Position numbers and translations under genes: made by a program. A DNA stretch of 64,000 nucleotides from Ciona intestinalis (lineage: Eukaryota > Chordata > Ascidiacea > Phlebobranchia > Cionidae): NCBI RefSeq assembly GCF_000224145.3, contig NC_020172.2, positions 3,083,557 through 3,147,556 of the forward strand, given 5' to 3'. A model generated the notes under the pieces. It saw only the letters and a list, made by a program, of their open reading frames with translations, had not been told where the DNA came from and did not search any database. Below, one piece after another: positions 46,401 through 57,000 of the stretch (positions are counted from its first letter, which is position 1; each line of letters begins with the position of its first letter).

Positions 46401-48318
46401 ATTTTGTGTGATATAGAAATAGGGTCTGCATAATTGCTACATGTCAAAGTAATCTTTACTGTACATACCTGGCAAAGGAATAGAAGATCCATCGACCATA
46501 GACTGCTGTGCAACAACAGTGCAGTAGTGAACTGCAGTTAGTCGTTGGCTGTAAAGGTTAATAGATGCCATTAGAATAATAACATTAATATTTTAAGGCT
46601 TGCCAGCAAAAGTCAAGCTAACGGACTTCTATACGTAGGTTTTTATTAGTCGTTAAGTGTAACACATAGTAGGATGGGGGGGAGATTGGATACCTTTTTA
46701 TTCTACTTTCTCGTCCCAATTGGTAGTAAACAAAGAACATTTAAAGACCTATAAAACCGTATCTTTACAACTCCAAAAATAGTGCTGTTAATTGTTTCAA
46801 CCACGATCAGGATATCTTGATAGTATGTGCTAAAGGTGTCCTATCTTCCCCCACCCTACTACATATCGTGCAGTTTAAGCACTTTATGTGTTAATGTATG
46901 AGTGGCATTGTATCACAACATATCCTAATTGCAGTTAATCGAACGGACAGGTAATGAATAGCTCAATAAAATAAATGTCAATTCCGGCAACAGTGATTGG
47001 TGCGACGACTGTAGTTGACGTTGTTTCAATTAAATCATTACATTTTTAAATTTTAAAGCATGCAACCTATTTATCTCTCGTGTGTCCGGGCAATGACAGT
47101 CGTTTTTACGAACCAGGAACATCTGAGTTACCACATATGTCGCAGCATTTGCTTAACGTCTTTAATTATTTGCAGCGAACAAAAATATAGTAGGGTGGGG
47201 GAAGATAGGACACCTCTTCATTTTATTTTCTTGTCGCATTTAGTATAGTAAACGAAAAAATCAAAGCATTATGAAACCGTATCCTCACGACTCCCATAGA
47301 CCGTTGTTATTTGTTTAAAACACGATCAGGGTATTAAAATACCATGTGTTATAGGTGCCCCATCTTCCCCCACCCTACTATATGTAAATAATTTAAAACT
47401 TACCCGAATAGGGCTGGAACTTGGGCGATTTGAAAAATATTATATCTATTTGTGGCAGGTCCACTGAGAGATACTGTTACCATCATGTCGTCATCGTTTC
47501 TATGAAACGTCACTTCCCCTTTATAACCTGCTATATTGATCATAGCTCGATACGGCGAGCTGTGCACCAGCTGGAACACTATATATAAAATGTTTTCTGT
47601 AACTTCTGCTGTTATGCATAATGTAAATTATATTTAAGCGGCTCATTTAGTATAAAAGGGTGGGGTATTTCCGACGTTTTGTCTGCCATTCGGCAAGACT
47701 TAAAAAAATGTTGTACATTTTAATTGTGTAGTATATCATACAACATGCTTAGGGATGTAATTTGAAATAATATATGTAACTTATTTATCCCCGCGTTCAG
47801 GGTAACGGTATCTTTAGTGCTCTGTTTCACACGTTGCGAGCGCTGTGTTTGTTGCGCGAGTACTCTGTTTACACATCTTGTGGTCGCCACTATGTAACCT
47901 TGTGGGTTATTTTGTATCACCATACTATATCTCAATAAGCCTTATTACTTGTTTTGTGTCATTTTGTTTCGTACCCATCATGTTGCATACGTATGCACAG
48001 TTATACACGTTTTAAATATAGCAGTGAGGGGGAAGATGGGACGCCTTTTATTCTAGTTTCTTGTCTCATTTGGTAGTAAACAAAGAACATTTAAATAATT
48101 ATGAAACCGTATCTTCACGACTCTGGTACACCGTTGTTAATTGTTTAAAACATGATCAGGATATTTGGAAATTGTGTAAAAAAATAAATGCTTTCTATAT
48201 TCTCCAATCCTGCTATATGTTATACAAAAACACTATAAAGATAAATTCAACGCATAACATAAACAATTATCTACTTACCAGCAAATAGGAAGCACAGAAG
48301 CTGAAAAGTACGCTCCAT
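37495..48318 (-). CDS. Secreted multi-domain Cu-only superoxide dismutase-repeat protein
   Basis: Twenty-two exons closing to 1042 aa: 48318-48279, 47578-47404, 46548-46469, 45710-45524, 45204-45014, 44644-44424, 44159-43997, 43654-43519, 43464-43143, 42660-42532, 42165-41987, 41613-41439, 41069-40943, 40601-40421, 40075-39973, 39909-39832, 39588-39519, 39222-39116, 39058-38986, 38586-38463, 38145-38021, 37637-37495. A hydrophobic start ([17 protein letters not shown]) looks like a signal peptide; no transmembrane helix seen. About six Cu/Zn-SOD-like repeats. Repeat 4 has H525xH527, H543 (AGPHYNP), H613 (GRSMVVH) and R621; repeat 6 has H836xH838, H854 (SHFNP), H921 (GRSIVFH) and R929. These are the four copper ligands plus the guiding Arg. 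The usual zinc His residues are absent although GDL/GDI is kept. Repeats 1, 2, 3 and 5 have lost ligands (e.g. Y304-D-I306 and R680-Y-N-I-H684). Best fit: the copper-only SOD-repeat (CSRP) family; predicted extracellular superoxide disproportionation. Enzyme activity is inference. Confidence 0.9.
37661..37866 (+). repeat. MITE-like element, full length
   Basis: TAGTAGGGTGGGGTAAGATA to GTCTTACCCCACCCTACTCT. It begins 24 bp from the acceptor side of the last exon of the SOD-repeat gene. Confidence 0.85.
39283..39415 (-). repeat. Repeat family 2 copy, reverse
   Basis: GTTGTTAAAACACGCTTACA, AACATATTTACATTTAATTG and GTGGTCGCTACACCTAACAG are the complement of the family start. Confidence 0.65.
40138..40335 (-). 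repeat. SINE, reverse
   Basis: TGTGCCAGCTTACGAGTTGC, ACCCATTAGTGACCACTGGG, GGCAATTGTCGTTGGGTGTC and CAACAATGGTAGCAGCG, in reverse order. In a SOD-repeat gene intron. Confidence 0.75.
41788..41974 (-). repeat. MITE-like element, reverse, full length
   Basis: TAGTAGGGTTGGGGAAGATG to CATCTTCCCCCATCGTACTA. It ends 12 bp from SOD-repeat exon 11. Confidence 0.85.
42203..42285 (-). repeat. MITE-like element, truncated
   Basis: GGTAGGGCCGGGGAAGACCG through CGTGTTCTAAACAATTAACA, then the copy stops. SOD-repeat gene intron between exons 10 and 11. Confidence 0.65.
42888..42980 (+). repeat. MITE-like element, left half
   Basis: GGGCGGGGAATGTGGGACAG, CGTTCCATTTGGTAGAAAAC. The right half is absent. Confidence 0.55.
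43711..43870 (+). repeat. MITE-like element, right end lost
   Basis: GTGGTGGGGAAGATTCCGAA through TAAAACACGATCAGGATATT. In the SOD-repeat gene intron between exons 7 and 8. Confidence 0.65.
44173..44302 (+). repeat. MITE-like element, interior deleted
   Basis: TTGGGTGGGGAAAATGGGAC to CCCATCTTACCCCATAGA, with about 60 bp of interior missing after TTTGGTAGTAAACAAAGATA. Intron between exons 6 and 7. Confidence 0.7.
44720..44923 (+). repeat. MITE-like element, full length
   Basis: CAGTAGGGTGGGGGGAAATA to CATCTTCCCGCACCCTACTT. Intron between exons 5 and 6. Confidence 0.85.
45276..45427 (-). repeat. MITE-like element, one end lost
   Basis: GAGTAGGGTAGGGAAAGACG through GGGGCGAGAAAATAGAATGG. Intron between exons 4 and 5. 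Confidence 0.7.
45783..45976 (+). repeat. MITE-like element, full length
   Basis: ATAGTAGGGTGGGAGAGGAT to CATCTTACCCCACAGAACTA. Intron between exons 3 and 4, sharing it with a SINE. Confidence 0.8.
46062..46240 (-). repeat. SINE, reverse
   Basis: CACCTCGTGTCCGCTTATAT, GTTGGACAACCCATTAGTGA, CCACTGGGTTAGAGCAATG. Truncated before the tRNA-like head. Confidence 0.7.
46667..46866 (+). repeat. MITE-like element, full length
   Basis: ATAGTAGGATGGGGGGGAGA to TATCTTCCCCCACCCTACTA. First of two copies in SOD-repeat gene intron 2. Confidence 0.85.
47187..47384 (+). repeat. MITE-like element, full length (near consensus)
   Basis: TATAGTAGGGTGGGGGAAGA to CATCTTCCCCCACCCTACTA, followed by TATA. One of the best-kept copies; its right end lies 20 bp from SOD-repeat exon 2. 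Confidence 0.9.
48018..48220 (+). repeat. MITE-like element, full length
   Basis: ATAGCAGTGAGGGGGAAGAT to CTATATTCTCCAATCCTGCT. SOD-repeat gene intron 1. Confidence 0.75.
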
Positions 48319-48927
48319 GGTATCCGTATAAAACGCTACCAAATTTCCTTAACAAAACAGAGCACCTCAAATGGTAAACATAAATTACTAAAATATAATC
48401 TGACAGACAGTTTATATGTCAACCTGTACAGTTTTAGATATTCTGAAATCGTATAACTCAAACGCTTTCTAAATCAGCCTTGACTTTGCCGTAAGCCTAG
48501 TTACAAGCGTTTCATTTAATTAGAACGACTTTTAATCGCCTGTCAAGTTATTGGCTTCTTTTTCACGCTATACCTGCCAAGAATTTTATCTTCAGACAAC
48601 AATTTATATTTTCTCATGATTTTGGCTTTGCAGTGATTTTGCACAAATAACCGGTTGTGCCGCTATACCGACTGAACAAAATTTAGCCACTGCGCCAGCT
48701 GTCTGAACGAGGTGTATTTTTGGCAGTACGTTAGTTGGCGCTATAGAGTCGAAACGTGAATATTTTTTGTTGTTTTGGTGTGTTAATACTATAAGTTCAA
48801 TTTTAAATCTTATTAAAGGTTGTTTTAAAACCGCATGCATTCTGCTGGGAAGTCAAATAAATATGAAAAGGCAATACCACAGAATGTAAAGTAAAGCAAC
48901 TGTTTTTATTACGCGTTGTGTTGTATA

Positions 48928-49298
48928 TATAGTAGGGGGAGATGAAAAACTTTTCCATTCTATTTTCACGTTCCTTTTGGTAGTAAGCAAAAAACATTCA
49001 ATGAAATATAAATGTGTATCCCCGTGACTCCCATAAACTGTCGTTAATTGTTTAAAAGACAATCAGGATATGAAGTGATAGACGTGACCCGTCTTTCCCC
49101 ACTGTATTGTAGTGTGGGGTAATATGGGACACCTTTTCATTATACTTTCTCGTCACATTTGGTAGCAAACAAAGAAAATTCAAATAATTATAGAACTGTA
49201 TCCTCCCGACTCCCATATACCATTATTAATTGTTTAAAACACGATTTGAATATTTTGACGTAAAGTGATAAAGGTGACCCGTCCCCCACTGTACCACG
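48928..49298 (+). repeat. Head-to-tail dimer of MITE-like elements
   Basis: Two forward copies joined at about 49113 (GTCTTTCCCCACTGTATTG then TAGTGTGGGGTAATATGGGA). Each has its own internal region. Confidence 0.8.
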
Positions 49299-49577
49299 CG
49301 AAAATGATTGGACTTGACATTTCCGGCATTAAACAGCGTGGTCTAATCTACGTACAAACACACCCACACGCTTAGCCAATCAGCATCGAGCGTATAGGCG
49401 TGGCGAAGCTGACGTCATTATCGATTCATAAATTTATCTTGAGTTCACTTGGGAAATTTTACTTTGCAATTGATAATAAATGATAAACTTTTAATGTTTT
49501 TTCTTTGATTCCAAAAATATTTAAGTATTTGTTTGAATTTAATATAAGTAAGAATGACTTTGAAATAAGTCCACTAA

Positions 49578-49777
49578 ATAAAGTAAGATGGGGTAAGACG
49601 GTACTTGTTTTCATTTACTTTTCTCGTTCCATTTGGTAGTAAACGAAAAGTTATAAAATATTTATGTGAAACTGCATCCTCACGACATTAAATGACAGTT
49701 GTTAGGTGTTATAAACACGAAAAGAAAATATGTCTTAAAGGTAACTATCATCTTACCCGTAGCCCGTAGTACTATAT
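49578..49777 (+). repeat. MITE-like element, near full length
   Basis: AGTAAGATGGGGTAAGACGG to CATCTTACCCGTAGCCCGTA, then GTACTATA. Confidence 0.7.
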
Positions 49778-51050
49778 TCGTGTAATTATGACTTAACGAA
49801 ACTCGTGACGTAACGTGATGACATCAGTGTTACCACAAGGTCGAATGATGAAAGAATAACGAAACACTGAACACGTATGTTAGGCTGGGGCTATTTTAAT
49901 TTTTCCCAGTGGGATACCAGTTGCATCATGCTGTTAGGGATTGAAACGTTCAAAGGTTCTTTAAAGGATATTTAAAAGCAACCTATTGGTTTTCGTCACC
50001 GCGTTTTAGCCTGGGATCACGTAGGGTTGGCGGTCTACGTGAATTCCAACACGTACCTTAGACAGCATAGGATGAGCATGCGTGTATATATAGTAGTCGA
50101 CATAAGCAGGCCAGAGACGAGGTCACGCTAGGGATTCAGTTAGTCGCATGTTTTGTGTTTTAAATTAAAGGTTAATCGCATCACTGCTGCCAAGGGCCTT
50201 CAGTCACCTCATGCATATTTAAAACACTGCATATTATCGATATTCGTTATCGAATTAAGTAAACAATTTAAGGAAGAAGATTTTATTAAAAAAAACCCTA
50301 ACATTTTCGGTAATCTTAAAAAAATACCAAAATTGTTTTTCTTAGTAAAATAGTTCCCCTGTCAGTATGGTTTAGTTACCTTTAAGAGAAAGGTTATGCC
50401 TATGTAATAACCAAGCCCCTTTACCCATTGTATTTGGTAGCTAACGCGTATAGTGGCGCAATGACTCATAGTTCGTAGTAAGCGTGTTTATACAAAATAT
50501 TTCCCATTCGGTTTTTATTGTCGTCGAAACGTGGCACGAATACTCCACGCTGATTGGTCAAGCGAGGGGCGTGGAAACCCGCCTTTTTCCTGCCTGATTT
50601 TCGCTTGTTTAGTAACTGTGAAGAATTCGTTCAAACGCCAGTTCCAGGTCCTTACCAACTTTGTCGCGTTCCATATGTGTAAGGATGTGAAGCGTTTCTG
50701 TAATTCTACACTGGCGTTTATGCTCTGTTAGAATGCCTTGTAAGCGTGTCGTATTTAGCATAGCGCTTCGGAAGTGCCTATTTAGCTAAGTTGTCCTTTA
50801 GCACGTTGTCAGCATAAAATCCTAACCGATTTAGGTAAATTATGTAACAGTTCTTACGTTAGTGTTGAGTACCCTAGCGTACTTAAGTGCTATACTTTAT
50901 AATGATAAGTAATAGCATTCAAATGCCCTGTGTTTGTATAGTATTTACAGCTTTAGCACTAGACGTAGAGCAAAAAAATAAATAATTTAAAAAAATGTTT
51001 TTTAGCTGCTTTTAAAGTTTTTATTAATTGTTAAAGAAAATCAACAAAAA

Positions 51051-54000
51051 ATGTCTGGAGATACTGCTTTGGTGTCAAGCAATGAAATAGTAAGATTTAT
51101 TTGGTTTTGTTTACTGTGTTTGCCCATACTGTTAGTGTGTAAGCAAGTTGTTTGCTTGGTAGTTGTAAAAGCTGTTTAACATGTGTGTTTATTAAAGTTT
51201 GTGTTTATACAATATTAACTGTTGACAGTTTTAAGTGTGTAAAAGTAGATCTTCAACATAAAATGTAAATATTTATTTATCTCTTCGAATACAATAGTAA
51301 AGATCAATTTTTTTTTATATATGTAACGTAATATTGATTTACCTTTTCAAATACAGTAGTTTAGAAGGCAATTAGCAACAAGCTACAGTTGTTAAAACAC
51401 GCTACATACAAGTTAAAACTACTTTAATAAAAAGAGTAAAATTCAGAAATACAAAGCGTGGTTGATGAACCCAAAATCGAAATAAAAAAAACTAAAAAGT
51501 GTGTGAGAAAGTATCTTTATTCTAAGTACATATGTAGTTATGACAGGTAACGTACATGGTGGATTTGTGCGAACCAGAATTACCAAGTTCGAACAAGCTG
51601 CAGACAGATGGAGAAAATAGTAGCAGCAACAAACCTGCAAGATTAGATCATTTATTGAGGGTCAGATTATGTAATATGAGGATAAACTTAGATTTCATGC
51701 AGATTAAATTAAAGCTTTTTCAAAGTAGATAATCTGATAATGAAAGATTAGAGTTTTTTGATCCAGGCAGTTATTAAAACCATGCAAGTTTTTTATTAGG
51801 TAGTTTACCTATTTAGACTTTAGGTTAGAAAATAGGTGCTTTATGTAATCATATTTTTAAAGTTTTTGACTTTTTAAATAAATTTAAATTTTCATTTTAG
51901 TAACAAAAGCATACCTATTGTAGTGCATGTAAAATAAAAAAAGGATTTTATATTTTTTCCTCATCCTAAACATAATCTTGTTTACAGAAACCAGTTGCAA
52001 CATTTTCATTGGTTGTTGGGGTGCTTTTCTCTGTGCTCGGCTCTTCTTTCCAGTATGGTTACAACATTGCTGTTGTAAATGCCCCTGCTGATGTAAGTAC
52101 CTATGTTTTATTTAAAATTTAGCTAATCAGCAATAGTAAGGTGGGGAAAGATGGGACACCTTTTCTATCAATCTTCTCGTACCATTTGGTTTTAAAGAAT
52201 GAAAATTCCAAGAATGATATGCCTGTATCCTTATGGCTTTCATGGACCGCTGGTAATTACTAAAAACACGATCAGGATATTCGAATATTATGGGCTGAAG
52301 GTGTCCCATCTACCCCCACCCTACTATATATTATAATATGTATAGTATAATGTTCACTGATCTGTGATAAAAAATGAAATTAGTATTTGATAAAAAAATC
52401 ACATGGCAGGTAAAATGTTGGTCACAATAAAATAATTTTTACTAGAAGTTTATTTTATTTGAAATAAATATATATGTATATTTAATTTTAACTATTTTTA
52501 GGAAATTAAAGATTTTTACTTTGGAACTGACTGTCTCAACATAACATCGGCACCTCCATTGAACATCAGTAACTTAACAACGCAAGCAGCAGAAGTGGGA
52601 CAATGTGTAAGTTTTCTTTACCTGTTCTTACATAATATATAAATATATATATATATATAGCTCATTTAGGTGTTTATACAGAACATTAAGTGTTTATATA
52701 ATATAGCACGTTTGTCTGCTAGGTGTAGGGGCCCTGCTTATTTTCATTCAATTGATTGTAAATATGTTTTTAACTGTAAGCATGTTTTAAAAACTGTTAT
52801 TTTTTGTCGCTATATCTTGTCTTTTGATTTAAAATCTTTCTAAATCTTCGCTACCGTAATCGGAGAGACAGATAAAGTTATTAGTATTTTTATATTATTA
52901 TTAGAAGTTTTTAGCGACCATACACACCAAACCTAGGGTGGCAAGTGGGGCAGACTGCAGCCCCAAAATTTCTTATTTTACCCAATGAACTAATAATACA
53001 CATGGGGGTTTAATAGGATTTGAGACAGTTTGGCTTTTTTTCCTGCACTTTATAAAATTTGGCGCCTAAGACCTTAACCCATTACTTATTTATGTACCAC
53101 CCTTTCTGTATTCTTACACCAATAATTAAAACTTGTTAAATTGTAGGTAAAGCTAAAGTCCCACACCACTTACAGAGAAAACATGTTCGCCATCGCTGTG
53201 TCTGCTTTTGCAGCAGCTGGCATGGTGGGTTCACTTCTGGTTGGCCCCGTGGTGGGAAAATTCGGGAGGTAAAATTTGTTTTTGTTTACCGTTATCCTTT
53301 TACTACAGTATATGCCATCTATTTTATTTATCTATTATGAATGTAACTTACTTTATCTTCGCAAGGCCGGCACACAACAGTCGTTATACTAATAATAACA
53401 CAGGTGTGTATACACGTCCTGCTAGCTTACGAGTTACTAAGTATGTGCTTTGAAAGTCCGAAGTTATATGCTACTAATCTATGTATACTGTTTTGTCTGC
53501 AACACAAGTTATGTGGCAAAACTGGCATTGAGATTTTTTGCCAATTCTTACTTATGTTCCAGTTCCATATTTCTAAAATATTTTTCACATAACAGGCGTG
53601 GTGCTTTCATTGTGAACAATGTCATTTCCATAGTCGCAGCCATTTGCTTGGGAACAGCCAAGGCAGCTAACAGTTTCGTACTTATTATTATCGGACGTGT
53701 CTTCATTGGTGTCTTTGCAGGTAAGACATTTATTTATAAATTTAAAAAAAAAGTTTTTTGTTTTTTAAATTTTGACATTTTTTTTAATCTGAGAAAAGAA
53801 GAATTTTTTTTATTCTAGTAGTAAGTAGTAGTAGTTGAATTGTTCGGTTCTGTTTTAAGTTTTTAACTTTTTTATGAGCTATATACCATACTTTCTCTTG
53901 CCTTTAAGCTTTACATTATAAAGGTAGGATAATGTTCATTGTTCACAAATAACATTTATTGTTGTATTGTAGTATCTTAACCTAACTTAACCTTCACGCC

Positions 54001-57000
54001 TATGCCACACCCTATTTAAAATATGTTTTTTTCTTTGTTTTGTTTCAGTACTAGCGTAGGGCATAGCATTGATTCGATGTATAGTATGTTATTAACAATG
54101 GGGACTACATTTTTGTATTGTAGTTCAAAATATCGTAACCTTCACGCATACAACACACCCTATTTACAAGTTCTGCTGTGTTTTGTTTTAGTGCTAACAA
54201 AGGTGTATACTCTGACATTGACAACGTATATTTGCTGTATTGTACCTAAAATTATCTTGACCCTGCTTTTTCCACCACACTCCAGGCCCTGTTACAAGTT
54301 TGTTGTGTTTTGTTTCAGTACTAGCGTAGGTGTATGCTGTATAGTATGTCCTTGCCAATGAAAATGAGACTACATTTTTGTATTGTACTTCAAAGTATCT
54401 TAACCTTAACGCCCATGGCACACCCCATTTACAAGTTTTTCTGTTTGTTTCAGTACTAGCGTAGGTCTCTCCCCTAATTTCTTTGTCCCAGGCTACTATA
54501 GCAAAAGCCACAACCTACTATATCTGCCTTATTGTGTTTCTGTGCCATTGTAGTGATTTGACTTAATGTTAAGAATGTTTTAGCTATTTGAGTAACATTA
54601 GGAGGTCTTATATAAGGAGAATCTTTTGTTTAAGTTTAAGTCACCTGAAGGTAAACAAGCCATTCTAAAACCCCCTTGACTAAACGCTGGTTCCTGTTCC
54701 TAGTAACCCTATGTCATAACTTATAGCAAAGCTAAAAGTTTAAATATATATAATATATATATTTTTTGTGACCATAAAAATTTGTGACTATAAAAAAAAT
54801 ATTTATATATGTATATTTATATATATATCTTTTTTTTATGGTCTTTTTTCTCTTGTTTTGTTCATAAATGAATTAGATTAAAACGAAAAGGGTGTTTTAG
54901 AGTATAGTTGTCAATCTTATTACCAGGTAGTGAGTGACAGCAGCATATGTTATATAAATACATCTAACATCTGTTTTGACTGCGCTAACCACTTGACGCT
55001 GTCATGATATCGCATATTTATCAAGGTCTTAATTGACCTTGGCTTTATGCTGTATCTTGTGCATCTCCTAGTGTTTGAATAATAAACCCAATGCTTACTG
55101 CATTACTGGCATAATTTTGCTCTAGTTAAATTATGTGACAATTTCTACTGTTTTGCTATTTTTGTGTTCATTAAAATATGTTGAGATTATTTTTTTTTTC
55201 AATTTTACTAACCCTATTCTTATTGGCATATTTTGCTCTGGTTAAATAATAAATTATGTGATCATTTTTACCATTTCATTGTTTTTTTTTGTGTTCATTA
55301 AAATATTTTTTGACTAACATTTTCTTCATTCATTTTTTGTTTACTTTTAATTTTCTAATGGGCTACATATCAGTCACAACCGGTAGTGAGTGTTTTATTC
55401 CAGGTGTTACTTTCTGCTTGGTTTCATTTCTAAAGAGCTAGCTAGGTCATTGAATGCTTGACCATTCTGTTTGTCCTTCTTTTTCATTGTAATACCACTT
55501 GTCGAGATTTGATGTCAATCTTTCTTTTGTTGTTTAATCTTAAGGTGGCCACTATAATGGCCAGTGTGGGCCATTGTAGAAATTCCACAACTTTTTATGC
55601 TTTATCTAGTAGTAGCTAAGGTGCTTTACATTGAAACTTTACACCCTCCTGTTGACTTTGTTTTGGAAAACTTTCAACGTATTTTTTTTGGAAAATTTTG
55701 TTATTGATTAATTAAAAATACTGCACACATGTATGACATACCTTAAAAATATTTTGTGTGTCTGCCATGTGACTATATTTCTTTATGTAGACAATGTTTA
55801 TTGTAAATACTTTCCTAATATTAGTCCCCAAAAAAATATGTATATATATATAAAAAAATATTTTTAATTAATATTAAAAAAATGTAACATTTTTTTACAC
55901 ATTTAAAAAATATTACATTGTCTGCAGAGTTGCTTTAATTTTATATATATATATTATAGCAGCCAATATTTTCAGTAAAAAAATAATACTATTTTTTAAC
56001 ACATTTACACATATATATATATATATTAAAAAAAAATCATTATCTTTCCAGGTCTAGCAACAGGTGTAGTACCGATGTACATTGGTGAAATATCTCCCAA
56101 ACAATGGCGCGGTGCTATCGGTGTGCTTAACCAGTTACATATCACTATTGGAATTCTTGTTGCTCAGGTAAACTACCAATTTAAAGAGACATTGTATTTT
56201 AAACAGCAAAAAAATGTCTTTTAGACTTGAAACATCTGTTGTTTTGTTGCTATATCCTGTCTTTTCGTTATATGCATTTTTAAATTTTTAATAAAAATCT
56301 GTATTGGTATTGTTAGAATAAAATTATGGTCATAGTTGTTTAACATAGGGAACCTTATTCATCAATATCATGAATGTAATGTACTTTGGCTCGCTCCTTC
56401 GTATAGACACCTAACAACAGAATAAAAACTGTTTTAACCTGAAAAACCAGTGGGCTAAAAGACTAAAACACATATAACACCCATGTTTTAAAAATTTGAA
56501 GGACATGTCACCCCAGGCCCCCTAAAGGTTCCACCAATATATCATATCTCATAAGTGATGTTTTTTTCCCAAAGATTCTCGGCCTCCAAGGCATGCTCGG
56601 AAATGAACATACATGGCCGATATTATTTGCCTTTACATGCGTCCCATCCATCATTCAACTTATTGCGATCCCTTTTATGCCAAAGAGTCCCCGTTTCCTC
56701 CTCATCGATGAAGGCAAGGAAGATGAGGCAAGAAACGGTAAAAAATAAAGTTTTTTTGTGAGATTTTTATTTTGGCACCCATGACACAGGATAGACATTT
56801 TTTTCAGATGGAAGTTTTTTTTTAATATTTTATCAGAATGAAATTGTAATTTTATATGTCGAAGTATATGTTGTTGTTGGTTGTTGTTTTTCTTGTGAGA
56901 GAAGTTTTACAGTAACTACCAATACCACCCAGGATTTAGGCCGATTTTGCCCATTCGTGCACCCAAAGTGCTACAACACATTAGTTATCTAGCTAGGCTA

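Larger units (their letters stand above)
48319..51050. promoter_or_regulatory. Divergent intergenic region, SOD-repeat gene / GLUT gene
   Basis: 2.7 kb between divergent start codons. Two promoter-like clusters stand out. At 49374-49417 there is GCCAATCAGC, a GGCGTGGCG box and a perfect CRE palindrome TGACGTCA (49410-49417). At 50553-50574 there is a reverse CCAAT box (TGATTGGTCA) next to AGGGGCGTGG. I cannot tell which serves which gene. Three MITE copies fill much of 48.9-49.8 kb. No coding exon seen. Confidence 0.5.

Noticed and set aside
54023-54511. Coding frames at 54.0-54.5 kb
   Set aside because: They fall in the tandem repeat of GLUT intron 5 and look like no protein; the repeat periodicity explains the open frames.
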